A stretch of DNA of 64,000 bases from Melitaea cinxia (lineage: Eukaryota > Arthropoda > Insecta > Lepidoptera > Nymphalidae), in NCBI RefSeq assembly GCF_905220565.1, contig NC_059421.1, positions 6,529,501 to 6,593,500 of the forward strand, in the 5' to 3' direction. This document shows, piece by piece, positions 11,133-21,144 of this stretch. Position numbers and translations under genes: made by a program. The stretch's first letter is position 1. Each line of letters starts with the position of its first letter. The notes below the pieces were generated by a model. It worked only from the letters and a program-made list of their open reading frames with translations, was not told where the DNA came from and did not search any database.

Positions 11133-12416
11133 ATGGACAAACTTAGAACAGTTATCAACTGGGATTTCCAAACCCATATAAGAATAGGTGCAATAATACG
11201 TTTTCTACTCGTTATTTATAGTAGTTATCACGATAGACACTACGACGTTCCCTACACGGATATAGATTACAAAGTATTCACAGACGCAGCAAAACACGTA
11301 TACGACGGAAACTCGCCTTACAAAAGACATACATACCGCTATAGTCCTTTAATAGCTTACTTGTTACTACCGGCTATTTATATAACGCCAAGTGCTGGGA
11401 AAAAACTGTTTTGTGTCTTCGACATTTTTGTGGCTTGCGCTTTGAAGAAGTTGGTAGAAAAACAATTGTGCGATAAGAAAAGGGCTTCGAAAATCGCCAC
11501 CTATTGTGCCTTGTTCTGGATATACAATCCAATGAGTATTGCTATTTCAAGTAGAGGCAACGCCGATTCCGTGCCATGTCTTTTCGTAATACTTTCCGTA
11601 TTATTTTTACAAACAAATATTGTAAATAGTCTAATGAAATATGTCCTATCTGGTTTTTTTCTCGGCGTTTCAATACATTTACGTTTATACCCATTAGCAC
11701 TAAGCTTCCCGATGTATTTATCTTTGGGAGAATATAAAATAAATCGCAATACCCCAATCTTAGCTGGATTAGCTTCACTGATGCCCAACAAAAAACAAAT
11801 AATTCTGACACTGAGTTGTATTATCACTCTGTTTCTATTGACATGGGCAATGTACGTCATGTATGGCTATGAATTTCTCTTCGAAACGTACATTTACCAT
11901 TTGTTCCGAAAGGATACCAAGCACAATTTCTCGGTACTATTTTACTACTCATATTTAACTATGGATCACTTGTCTTTCGATGTAGTTAAAACAATATTAC
12001 AAATTTTCGAGGGTATCATATTGTTCGTTGTTAGCTTGACTTTTGGTACTAAGCCGGAGACCCTGCCCTTTGCCCTTTTCTGTCAACCAGTTATCCTTGT
12101 GACGTACAACAGTGTGATGACGTCACAGTACTTCATATGGTTTTTGTCCTTATTGCCATTGGTTGTGCATAGTTTTAAAATGAAACCGGCTAAAGCTTTA
12201 CTCTTGTTTACTTTGTGGCTCTCCGCTCAAGGAGCTTGGTTGTTTTACGCGTATTTACTCGAGTTTAGAAACCGAGAAGTTTTCATACTTATTTGGCTGA
12301 AGAGTATAGTATTCTTCTGTGCGAATATATTTATTTTGGCACAATTGATAAAAAGTTATACACCAGGCTATGGTTTTGGCCTCATAAGTGAAAAGAATAT
12401 CGCGAAAATAGATTAG
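11133..12416 (+). CDS. PIGM: GPI mannosyltransferase 1 (PIG-M), fourth ORF of the cluster
   Basis: PIG-M adds the first (alpha-1,4) mannose to the GPI anchor precursor, using dolichol-phosphate-mannose, on the luminal side of the ER with PIG-X. The 427-residue product has the usual length for the family and many hydrophobic segments. It shows the first-luminal-loop DXD motif (YTDIDYKVFTDAA, about residues 41-53), the SPYxRxTYRYSPL block, the NPMSI and SSRGNADS block and the HLRLYPL motif. The ATG is 1 nt after the stop of the NDUFAF8-like ORF. The coding region is a single exon. An AATAAA signal lies at 12472-12477. Confidence 0.95.
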   Translation: MDKLRTVINWDFQTHIRIGAIIRFLLVIYSSYHDRHYDVPYTDIDYKVFTDAAKHVYDGNSPYKRHTYRYSPLIAYLLLPAIYITPSAGKKLFCVFDIFVACALKKLVEKQLCDKKRASKIATYCALFWIYNPMSIAISSRGNADSVPCLFVILSVLFLQTNIVNSLMKYVLSGFFLGVSIHLRLYPLALSFPMYLSLGEYKINRNTPILAGLASLMPNKKQIILTLSCIITLFLLTWAMYVMYGYEFLFETYIYHLFRKDTKHNFSVLFYYSYLTMDHLSFDVVKTILQIFEGIILFVVSLTFGTKPETLPFALFCQPVILVTYNSVMTSQYFIWFLSLLPLVVHSFKMKPAKALLLFTLWLSAQGAWLFYAYLLEFRNREVFILIWLKSIVFFCANIFILAQLIKSYTPGYGFGLISEKNIAKID

Positions 12417-12471
12417 TGTATGAAAACTCTTTTGTAGATAGTAATTTATAGTATAGTTTGTGTTAAAATGA

Positions 12472-12477
12472 AATAAA
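12472..12477 (+). promoter_or_regulatory. polyadenylation signal AATAAA for the PIG-M cluster
   Basis: This is the first canonical hexamer after the PIG-M stop, 56 nt downstream. It would end a transcript carrying all four ORFs. Confidence 0.6.
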
Positions 12478-12859
12478 TTTGAAAATTTTTTTCTTGTTAT
12501 TTTATTTCTACAGTCTAATATTCAACAATATATAATTCAAACAAAATGCAGTATCGTGCACACGGTTCTGTCAACATTGGAACGAATTAACCTCCATTCT
12601 TAATTTGTACATAAAACTAATTAATAAAGCATCCTTTTAACCACATAAATAGGTTGCTATGAATTGTTTTTTTAATAACAGTAGTATTCAATGAAGTAGA
12701 CCGCAGTATTTAGTAAAATTAGGTATAAATTTAATTACTACATTAAAAAATAACTAAAAAGAAGAAACTTTAAACAAGTACGATAAGTACAGCAGTATTT
12801 CTGGCTACCGTTGCAATGGGTGTAATTAAAAAAACAATTCATAACAAGTCAGTTATCTA

Positions 12860-14550
12860 CTATTTCTTTTCTTGGAGGTTTATTTTAGTCAAATCCTCCG
12901 ACTCTCCCTGCGACATGTTGGAGAGCTTCTTGCCTATGCGCTCGTGGACGTCTAAATACTTAGCAACACACCTATCTAGACATACGGACTCGCCTTTTCC
13001 TGCAAAAAAATTAAGGTATATTAAAACAAAGAAGTTCCATCAGGTGAGCCGTATGCTTGTTTGCCGACCTAGTAGCATAAAAAAAAAGAAGAAGAGAACA
13101 AAAGTTATGAAAAACTATGGTTTTATTATTTTTTTATAGGTAGTCTAAATTCAAAAATTTGTTATGATAAATGGTGAGGTGTTTGTTACTCTTTCACTCA
13201 AAACATACTAAACTGATAGAAATAAAAATGTGAGCACAGATAGCTGGAGATCCTATACCACATACTACTTTTTATCTCAACATTTCTACGAGATTGGGAA
13301 TTAAGCGAGGGGGGGGGGGTAAGTAGTACCTAATAATTTTTATATTTTACCACATATGGAGCACAGAATAGTTACTCATATATTGCGTACATATTGTTTA
13401 AATATTTTAATTAGTAAATTGGCGCATTTATCGATGACGAATATAATGTATTTGTCATTGATAAACATGAACAAACAGAAAAATGTATAAATTTTTTATA
13501 ATTCCATGTTTAATTTTATATTAAGAACAAAAGAAAGAATAAAGAAATTACAATATTGAAGGGTTTAAAATAACATTTACTTTATTTTTATATCTTAATT
13601 ACTTACAATATTAGTATTTTCAATTAACTGATCAGGGCAAAATAAAATGTAGAGATTTTGAAGAAAAAAATAATAATGTGTGGTAACATAACGTAACAAA
13701 GTAAGAGAGGTCTTAAACATTGTAATAAGATTAAATTTAAGTAGTAATACAAGTTGTGGGCAATCAGGTAATGAAACATCAGAAGTCAGATCCTCCCTTT
13801 ATAGTCATTTGGGACTTCATACCTTGAAGATTATGTATAAATGTGTTTGTTCTCAAACATAAAAAAAAAACACGATAGCATTATTGAGGATACCTCAAAA
13901 TGTACTCGACAGATCTCACTCAAATTTAAATGAAACTATCACAAGCATCAGTTTTTGAATCCAAAAAAGAATCATCAAAATCAGTACATTCGGTACAAGT
14001 TATGGGGGTAAGCATATGAAAAAAAAACCAAGCAAAATGAAAATATTCTTTTGTTGAAGTTCACTAAACAGACTAAAAAAAATTAAAAACTGCTCTGATA
14101 AGTAGGTGCTTTAACGCTGGCAGTTTGTGGATTCGATTTGCGCTTAGGATGGATGTTTGATCAAATAATTGTGTCCGGTTTAGATGTCCTTGTGGGTAGC
14201 CCTACCATGCCTAGAAGAGCGAGAACCTGTCGGTCCCGGTTGTTATCATAAATACTTAATAGCGATCATTACTCATAGTAAGGAATATATCCATCAACCT
14301 GCAGTGGAGCAGTGTTGTGGATTAACCTCCTATCTTTTTCCTACATTGAGAAAGAAGCCTCTATCCAGCAGTGGGATGTTACAGTTTGAATCGTAAAAAA
14401 AAACTTACCGAGCTCAGGTTCATGGTACTTGACAGGGATACATTTGCGATGACAAGCACTGACAAGTCGGTTATACATGTCCGACATCATCTCTATCTCT
14501 AAATCCTGCACCAGTTGCAGTTTAGCCGGATCCAATTGAGGAACAGACAT
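12860..14550 (-). CDS. Tim10: Tim10, small translocase chaperone, two exons
   Basis: Tim10 pairs with Tim9 in the hexameric chaperone that carries hydrophobic precursors across the mitochondrial intermembrane space to the TIM22 complex. Exon 1 (14409-14550) encodes MSVPQLDPAKLQ through YHEPELG; exon 2 (12860-12999) encodes KGESVCLDRCVAKYLD through the stop. The join is G|GA with a GTAAGT donor and a TTTTTTTGCAG acceptor. The 282-nt CDS gives 93 residues, normal for the family. Both CX3C motifs are present (CHRKC and CLDRC), as is the EMMSDMYNR segment. The intron contains repeats at 13038-13088, 13859-14030 and 14100-14395. A plus-strand ORF overlapping exon 2 is a shadow. Confidence 0.95.
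13038..13088 (+). repeat. retroposon family A, 3' end fragment
   Basis: The string CATCAGGTGAGCCGTATGCT, then TTGTTTGCCGACCTAG and an A-rich tail, equals the 3' end of the copies at 31093-31358 and elsewhere. It lies inside the Tim10 intron. Confidence 0.6.
13859..14030 (+). repeat. dispersed repeat, GAAGTCGGTT family, partial copy 3
   Basis: It contains the GATCTCACTCAAATTT and ATCAAAATCAGTACA stretches of the family, closest to the copy at 56541-56768. The terminal GTCGGTT is lost. Confidence 0.4.
14100..14395 (+). repeat. interspersed repeat with CCAGCAGTGGGA end
   Basis: The stretch ends with GCCTCTATCCAGCAGTGGGA followed by TGTTACAG and an A-rich tail, just before Tim10 exon 1. This ending is common at the 3' ends of lepidopteran retroposons (from memory). 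Confidence 0.5.
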
Positions 14551-14836
14551 TTTGGTATTTTCTCACTTATGCAATATATACAACACAAACCTGAAAGAAT
14601 TATTTTGATGTTAATGTACTTACATACTACAATTAGAATTGACGATGGAGCAAATTTGTTTTTTTTTCTAATTTTATGTGTGGCACAAAAAAATATTAAA
14701 AAATTTAATTTTTTGTTATCATTTCATATAGTTTGAGTTTAGTCAAAGCACACTATTCTAAGCACATTCTTATATGATCATAATATATTGACTAATTTTT
14801 TTAAACAAATCACTATTTTGAAATCAACTTTAACTG

Positions 14837-15090
14837 AGGTAAGGCACAGTAGGAAATTTAGTGCTCAAAATATGTAGCAGCCTGACTAGGATAGTACCTC
14901 GACCTTACAGAAGATCATAGCTAAATAATACTGTTTTCAAGCAGTGTTTTTTCTGTTGGTGAGTAAGGTGACCAGAGCTGTTGTTGTGAGCTGTGTTGCA
15001 GACATCTATATAAGCCACGGTAATAACTCACGATTAGGTGAGCATTAGGTTACACTTGTTTGCCGATCTAGTTGTATACAAAAAAAAAAT
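14837..15090 (+). repeat. retroposon family A, copy
   Basis: It follows the family order: GGTAAGGCACAGTAGGAA, TAGTACCTCGACCTTACAGAAG, AATACTGTTTTCAAGCAGTG, GGTGACCAGAGCT, TTTGCCGATCTAGTTG and a poly(A) tail. Other copies are at 28284-28568 (minus), 29130-29334, 31093-31358 and 59851-60049. It is probably a SINE or the 3' tail of a LINE. Confidence 0.65.
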
Positions 15091-15498
15091 CAAGTATACA
15101 AGATGGTCAACTCATAACTGCGTCCCTTCAAATATGGGGTTCTGCAGGTATAATAATTTTTCAATTACTTTAGAGATACCCGTTATGACTGAAATTGGTC
15201 TGTTGTAGGTATTTATTTGAACATTATCTTCGTTTTTAAATACAGGAGTGATGATAGGTTGCTTCAAGAGTAGAGATAACTAAAAGTTTGCAAAGTACGA
15301 ATCAGACTCGCACACTAAGGATTCCGTACCGTTGACTAAACTAAATATAAATAAATGTTCTGTATAATATTTAATTGTTAAAAATTAAAACAACTATTTT
15401 GTGAATATTTCAAGCGTTTACTTAGTGCTGATTTTAATATCGTGCAAAAAGCGGCAAAAAAAAATCACTTTGGTTGTATGAGTAGCGGAAAACACACC

Positions 15499-15922
15499 TC
15501 ACAGTTTCCTGTACACGTCAGGATAATTGCCCTCGTTAGATTTACGCATACGTTCACGTGCTCTCATATTCTCCAGGCGACGAGCATTTATAGAATTCCT
15601 TGCTACACCGAAAAGGGACAAACTTATTCCTGTAACAACTAACCTGAAAGAAATATACAAAAATTGTCAAAATAATATTATAAGATAAATTATAAAATGA
15701 AATTTTCAATAACTTTAATTTTAAATATTATATGAAAGTTTAATTACAATTTATAGAAAAAATAAATAAGCTAGCAAAAACTGATTAAGATAACCTGGAA
15801 TTAGTATGAGATGATTAGTTCAGAATATATATGTGTATACTTAATAATTTATGGACTGAAGTTGATTATTTAGTTACTAATTACCACGATAGTGTAATTT
15901 TCCCAAATCTTCCAAGCGGCAT
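15499..15922 (-). CDS. 60-residue single-pass membrane protein, two exons
   Basis: Exon 1 (15885-15922) encodes MPLGRFGKITLS and ends TG|GTAATT. Exon 2 (15499-15643) begins after TTTCTTTCAG with G, completing a Trp codon. The joined 183-nt CDS ends in TGA. The product has a short basic N terminus, one membrane segment (about residues 11-27, LVVTGISLSLFGVA), then a basic, probably helical tail (ARRLENMRARERMRK). I do not recognise it with certainty; the build suggests a small mitochondrial inner-membrane protein, possibly of the DUF4748 kind. Support comes from correct splice signals, correct phase and a sensible protein. A plus-strand ORF over exon 2 is a shadow. Confidence 0.65.
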
Positions 15923-16904
15923 ACTCTCGCGTAGAAATAAAAAATTCTATGATATTTCACATTTGACACAATAATTTTGAGGTTATTCGCTAATGTAACT
16001 TCATAGATTATACACTTATATACATGTAACTTGATGTGTATTCTCTTTGGTTAATTTACTTTTTTATTTTTTCTCATTCATAAGATAAAAAATCACTAAT
16101 TACTAATTGGTGTTATTTTATTAGCTTACAAAAGATGTTAGAGATATAAATAAAGTTTTAATTAAAAACACTTCTTTCAATTTAATATAATTATGTAAAT
16201 AAATGTAAATAATGACGCAATTTTTAATTTACTCACTTTTTACCACTTTTTACTGTCATGAAGTGGTCATGAATACAACTATACAACTGCATAATCTGAA
16301 GTGATGCAAAAAATATATGTTTTACAAAAGTTGGTATTTTACTAATTAAGAAAAGTAAAATGTATAAATATCGTCGCTGAATAGGCAAAACTACTAAAGC
16401 GCCATTTTGGTCAAAATGAGTTATATATATGGTTCGACTGCATTTTTTTTTCTCTGCCTATTAGTCCGGGTCTCGTGGCGATCAGAGCATTTTTTTGGCG
16501 CTTTAGCACTCAAAATGGGGTTAAAATCTCACAAGATGTTTTGCGACTTTTTACTAATGTGTGGCTTACTTCGACACATTTTCGTATAATTGTCGGTTTA
16601 GTATTATGCTCGCTGCAACAAGCCCTATTCAGGTTTGTTAGTAATTTTCGAAAGTATACTTTTGATAACCGATGGTATTTATATAACTTTCGCTTGAATC
16701 TATTTTTTTACCACGGGTCCTTTTAGTCAAATGAGCTTAAGAAAAAACCACAAGATATGGTGATTTAGTAGTTTCTGCTGATTGAAATCACGTATACTCA
16801 AGCTTATAAGTAAATAATCTTTCAGCAAGAATCATCAACCATGGCGCTTTAGTATTTTTGCTTTACTCAGTAATTTAAGTAACAGGATATTAGCATTTTT
16901 GAGC

Positions 16905-17145
16905 GGCTGATGTAACAAAAGCAGAAGAGTTAACTGTCAATGGAAAAAACAAAAGTGTGTTAAAAAAGATATATAAAACTCGGCTGCCTATTTCTAAAAA
17001 GAAGTACGATGATTTATGGAAATTGTGCACATCAAAAGTAATCGCAGAAGAACACCACGATGAATACAAAAACATGCCTTGTATAGCGAACGTTCAGGAC
17101 ACGCTACCAGACACTGACGAAGAGGATGAGATTAATGAGGATTAA
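16905..17145 (+). pseudogene. C-terminal coding relic of the host DNA transposon
   Basis: An open frame of about 80 codons begins without an ATG near 16905. It reads basic/helical (KKIYKTRLPISKKKYDDLW), then EHHDEYKNMPC, and ends in an acidic tail (DTDEEDEINED). It resembles, from memory, C-terminal tails of proteins encoded by invertebrate DNA transposons. The upstream coding part is absent, so it is a fragment. Confidence in any function is low. Confidence 0.4.
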
Positions 17146-17591
17146 GTAGATTATTATTTCTCAATCAATATTTTATTAGAATTAGAAGTTAATAATGTTC
17201 AGTTTTGATCTCTTATTTAAATTACAATAAGTATACTGATTATTGTTAAAATGGAGTCTTGTAATTGTAACTAACTTAAGTAACTCCGTCTAGGATGACT
17301 GTTTTGAACGACAGGCGTGATATTGTTATTTTAAACTAAGCTTAGTATAAAAGAACAATATAGCGCCTGAACTGAACAGTGATTCCAGAGGGAGTTATTT
17401 GTGTTAGTTGCAATAGCGAAACTCCACATTATGTTTTTATTTAGTACGTTTTTATAAACAAATGTGGAAAGTTACGGAGGAAGGTGATTTTTGTTTTATT
17501 TATAATCTGAGAAAATGTCAATTTTGTTTGAACAAATTTTTTAATTGAATAAAGATTTATGTTAAATTGGTGTTATTTATTTATTATACGG

Positions 17592-18872
17592 CTTGTGCAT
17601 CAACAGCTCAGCAGTTTCCTTTTGAAACACCGTCTGTTGAATCCCATGCAATCCGGTTTTCGTCCAGGTCACAGTACGACTACTGCGCATGTAAAAATAA
17701 CTGATGATATACGATCAAATATGGAAAACATACAGGTCACGGTATTAACGTTACTCGATTTTAGTAACGCCTTTAATACTGTGGACTTTGATATACTATG
17801 TGATATTTTACGTTCTCTTAACATATCTCCTGAGGTTGCTGATTGGTTTCTTAGTTACTTGCAGGGTCGCCGGCAGCGAGTTAAATTGAATGACTCATAC
17901 TCCAATTGGTCAATGGTCAATACCGGTGTCCCGCAAGGTGGCGTGCTCTCCCCTCTTTTGTTTTCAATATTTATAAACTCTATCTGTAATGTAATATCTT
18001 CTTTCTACCACCTCTATGCAGATGATCTCCAGATATACTCTCACTCCACTGTTCATAACTTATCTCAGTGTGTATCGCGTATAAACAATGACCTTTTAGC
18101 CATTGGTAAATGGAGTAAAGCCTATGGCCTAAATATAAATCCAAATAAAACGAAAGCTATTAATATAGGAAGCTCCAGACTGCTCAGCCGCATTGATAAA
18201 TCTGAGGTATCTCCTGTTACATTTAATGGATTCACCATTCCATACAGCGAAAGCGTGAGAAATTTAGGTGTTATCTTTGACCAACATCTCTCTTGGGGTC
18301 CTCAAATATGTGAAATTAGTCGCAGACTGTTCGCTTCGGTTGGGTCTGTCCGCAGATTGCGTAATCTACTGCCCATTCCTACTAAAATTGCTCTTGCACA
18401 TAGTCTCCTATTACCAATTCTTGATTATGCTGATACTTGCTATCTTGACATTACAGAGGAGCAGCTTAATAAGCTTGAGCGCATTCAGAATGTATGTATA
18501 AGATTTATCTTTAGACTACGCAAATATGACCATATTTCAGAATTTCGCAAAAAACTCAAGTGGCTCCCAATTCGCCTTCGCAGGAATACTCATATCCTTA
18601 CCCTACTTTACTCCATTTTATTTAATCCCTTTACCCCTTCCTATCTGAAAGAACGTTTCAAATTCCTTGGTGATTCTCACAAACGCTGTCTTCGTTCTGA
18701 CAGTAATTTTCTTCTTGAAATTCCTTCTCAATCCTCTTCCTTTTATGACAAATCTTTTACAGTTCAAGCCTCTCGCTTATGGAATACCTTGCCCTTGAAT
18801 ATCAGACGTGTACAAACACCTGCACTTTTTAAAAAGACTGTTTGGAAGCATTTTCTTCAAACTCAACAATAA
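17592..18872 (+). CDS. partial reverse transcriptase of the nested LINE
   Basis: About 426 codons are open without a break. Visible RT blocks are QSGFRPGHSTTTA, LLDFSNAFNTVD, NTGVPQGGVLSPLLF and the catalytic YADDLQIY (about residues 150-157), then thumb-region NPNKTKAINIG. The conserved C-terminal tail (LERIQNVCIRFIF, SRLWNTLPLNIRR) follows. The N-terminal endonuclease and ORF1 are missing through 5' truncation. Residues encoded before 17592 in the same frame come from flanking DNA. The clade is judged by general appearance only. Confidence 0.85.
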   Translation, partial: LVHQQLSSFLLKHRLLNPMQSGFRPGHSTTTAHVKITDDIRSNMENIQVTVLTLLDFSNAFNTVDFDILCDILRSLNISPEVADWFLSYLQGRRQRVKLNDSYSNWSMVNTGVPQGGVLSPLLFSIFINSICNVISSFYHLYADDLQIYSHSTVHNLSQCVSRINNDLLAIGKWSKAYGLNINPNKTKAINIGSSRLLSRIDKSEVSPVTFNGFTIPYSESVRNLGVIFDQHLSWGPQICEISRRLFASVGSVRRLRNLLPIPTKIALAHSLLLPILDYADTCYLDITEEQLNKLERIQNVCIRFIFRLRKYDHISEFRKKLKWLPIRLRRNTHILTLLYSILFNPFTPSYLKERFKFLGDSHKRCLRSDSNFLLEIPSQSSSFYDKSFTVQASRLWNTLPLNIRRVQTPALFKKTVWKHFLQTQQ

Positions 18873-18890
18873 ACAAGTAATTCATAATTA

Positions 18891-18945
18891 TAATGTATAC
18901 ATATATGTATTTATATGTATGTATGCATGTATGTGGGTATATATG

Positions 18946-18979
<34 letters not shown>

Positions 18980-19045
18980 TGTATGTATGTATGTATGTAT
19001 TTATGTATCTATTTATGTATGTATGTATGTATGTATATGTTTAAT
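18891..19045 (+). repeat. (GTAT)n microsatellite in the LINE 3' UTR
   Basis: About 150 bp of GTAT units with a few ATTT interruptions follow the RT stop codon. Open frames here (poly-Tyr/Cys/Met) are artefacts of the repeat. Confidence 0.9.
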
Positions 19046-19856
19046 TATTTGAATATTTATAATAAATTTGTTGTAACTTGTACACCTATGCTGACGCTAG
19101 ACCATTTCCTTTGCCCTAAGGTTGCCTGGAAGAGATCGCTTTTTAGCGATAAGGCCGCCCTTTGTACCTAATGAATATATTGTCAGTATTTTCTTTATTT
19201 CTTTGATATGTATTATTTCTGTTTTTGGTGTACAATAAAGTGTATTATTATTATACGGGTTAATATGTCATAATAAACATTTTTGTTGCTCACATTAGTA
19301 ATAATATTTAGGCTGGAACAAGATAAAAAGTGATGAAAGTATAATCATCCCAATAATTAATTGGCAACTATGTCTTGAAAGTAAAAAGCTTTCGAGATTT
19401 CTCTAGTATCCGATGCTGAATGTCTTTTTGCTATATGTCTTTCTGTAGTAGATTTATCTCTTAGTAATTTTCGTTTACGACTATTATATTTTTTAAATAA
19501 TGTTAGTATTTTTTTCCAAAGAGAATGTTAACACACTCGAGTCTTTAGTAGTTGGCGATTCCCTAACCGTGAACTTAACGTGGAGGTTAGTAAATTTCCC
19601 TTGCTGGTTTTTTTTCAGGACTCAGAGGATTTATCCTAAAGTGACAGCTAACTCCGTAAATAGTTAAAATACGAACAGTGTAATAGATTAATTGCGTAGA
19701 TAAAATTAAATCATGATTATGTTTCCTTAACGGTTCTTACTTTCACCCAAAAGAAAAAAAGTTGTGACAGGTTAAAGCAAAAAAAAAAACTTAAAATTGT
19801 TTTTTCTCAAAACAGCCCTTGTGCACGTTAGCAGTTTTGCCTATTCAGCGACGATA

Positions 19857-20225
19857 TAATAAAATGGCAGGATAGTCAAAACTGTACATTGGCTATTTTT
19901 TAAAAAGAATACTTGGGGTGTGATCTACAATCGATACCGAAGCTAGAAATATAGTTTTTAGAATTTTTGTCTGTTTGTCTGTATGTCCGGGATAAACTCA
20001 AAAAGTACTGCATGGATTTACTTCAAATTTGGCACGAATATTATTAAGAAGTCGGGTCAACATATAGGCTACATATTATCACGCTATCACCTACGGGGAA
20101 CGAGCAGTGAATCTTTAATTCATCAACGCATTCTGTAACAACGTGTAATCTAACGACGCATATTTGAATGTTGTTATTATATTAATAACCATGCTATATA
20201 AGCTAGCTTCACACTATAAAAATCA
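19857..20225 (+). repeat. dispersed repeat, inverted partner of 36510-36900
   Basis: The sequence from ATAAAATGGCAGGATAGTCA through ACTTGGGGTGTGATCTACAA, GTCCGGGATAAACTC and CGACGCATATTTGAATGTTG to ATGCTATATA matches 36510-36900 on the opposite strand along its whole length. It has no coding content. It may be a LINE 3' region or a non-autonomous element. Confidence 0.7.
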
Positions 20226-20256
20226 CGCAATATAAGTAACTAAGCCGATAAATTGA

Positions 20257-20529
20257 TTAGCCCGTTGGCGCAGTTTGTAGTGACCCTGCTTTCTGCTCCG
20301 AGGGTTGTGGGTTCGATTCCCACCCCGAGTCTGGGTGTAATATAAATATTTATTTATATATTTATATATGTATTATTTATAAGTATGTTTATCGAAAAAA
20401 AAAAATATGTAGCTATATCCCAGTCGGCTGTTACCTATAACACAAGCATTAAGTTGCTTACTTTAGGAACAGACGACCGTGTGTGTATTGTGTAGACATT
20501 TATTATAAAAAAAAAAAAAAAAAAAAAAC
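20257..20529 (+). mobile_element. tRNA-derived SINE, copy 2, with poly(A)
   Basis: The head TAGCCCGTTGGCGCAGT and GGGTTCGATTCCCAC are box-A and box-B type RNA polymerase III promoter motifs. The AT-rich body ends with AACAGACGACCGTGTGTGTA and an A tail of about 20. It is the same family as 9866-10077; a diverged 3' piece is at about 61405-61485. Confidence 0.8.
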
Positions 20530-21144
20530 ATAATTAAATGAATATAAGTAGAGTAGACAAGACAATTTTAAAGCAGCGCGCATTTTCATGAGATTTTTCT
20601 GTAGATATGAAATGTAAAAAATAAACGGGTACTTAAATGAATGTTATTTTAAACGGTATAATCGTAGGTATTTTTGGTGCTGTATAGCGTTCACGCAGAC
20701 GACGTCGCGGGCAGCATCTAGTATTCAATAAAATATTCTAAATTTCCAATAGCTTCCTTTTATCTATCCAACATATCCACAGAACATATCACAGAATCAC
20801 AGATAGCATATAAGATTATTTATCTGTGAGCATCTGTATTTATATATATTCTGTGACCGTGAGTCAAGCGAGCTATGCTTTTGCAAGTTATTGGTTAACT
20901 GTTTGTACTATGTATTTTGTAACTGAATTATAACTGATATTTCTCATTTAATTAAGGCTGTGTTTCTGTGTGGTTTCGGATTATCGAATGAGAAAGTAAC
21001 CACAACTGTCTACAAACCAAAACAAAAGTCTATCTATTTTTGGGATAATAATATAAACGCTTAAACAGTTCAAAGCAATTACATTTTCAGAAAAAATATT
21101 TAGATTACTAAATTTTAATAACTGTTGAGTAATATCAGGAAAAG
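20530..21144. other. AT-rich intergenic stretch before the UPF0488 gene
   Basis: No gene or clear repeat is seen. The 5' UTR and promoter of the next gene should lie in the last 200 bases. Confidence 0.4.

Larger units (their letters stand above)
17592..19247 (+). mobile_element. 5'-truncated non-LTR retrotransposon, CR1/L2/Rex-like
   Basis: The insertion is bounded by an 11-bp direct repeat, TTATTATACGG, at 17581-17591 and 19248-19258, which fixes its ends. It contains the C-terminal reverse transcriptase frame, a long GTAT microsatellite and a 3' end with AATAAAG and a TATTA tail. It lies inside the TIR element 16371-19854. Confidence 0.85.
16371..19854. mobile_element. DNA transposon with terminal inverted repeats, interrupted by a LINE
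   Basis: TCGTCGCTGAATAGGCAAAA at 16371-16390 recurs inverted at 19835-19854, and the match continues imperfectly inward. Without the nested LINE (17592-19247 and its duplicated site) the element is about 1.8 kb. It holds a plus-strand coding relic ending at 17145 and a short minus-strand open stretch at about 19360-19550. I cannot assign a superfamily, and the target duplication is ambiguous because both flanks are ATA-rich. Confidence 0.65.

Noticed and set aside
18891..19045. CRISPR-like array
   Set aside because: The period is 4 bp with no spacers. No CRISPR array exists in the window, and the DNA is animal nuclear.
18808..19171. Tyr/Met/Cys-rich frames after the nested LINE RT
   Set aside because: They are read through the (GTAT)n microsatellite.
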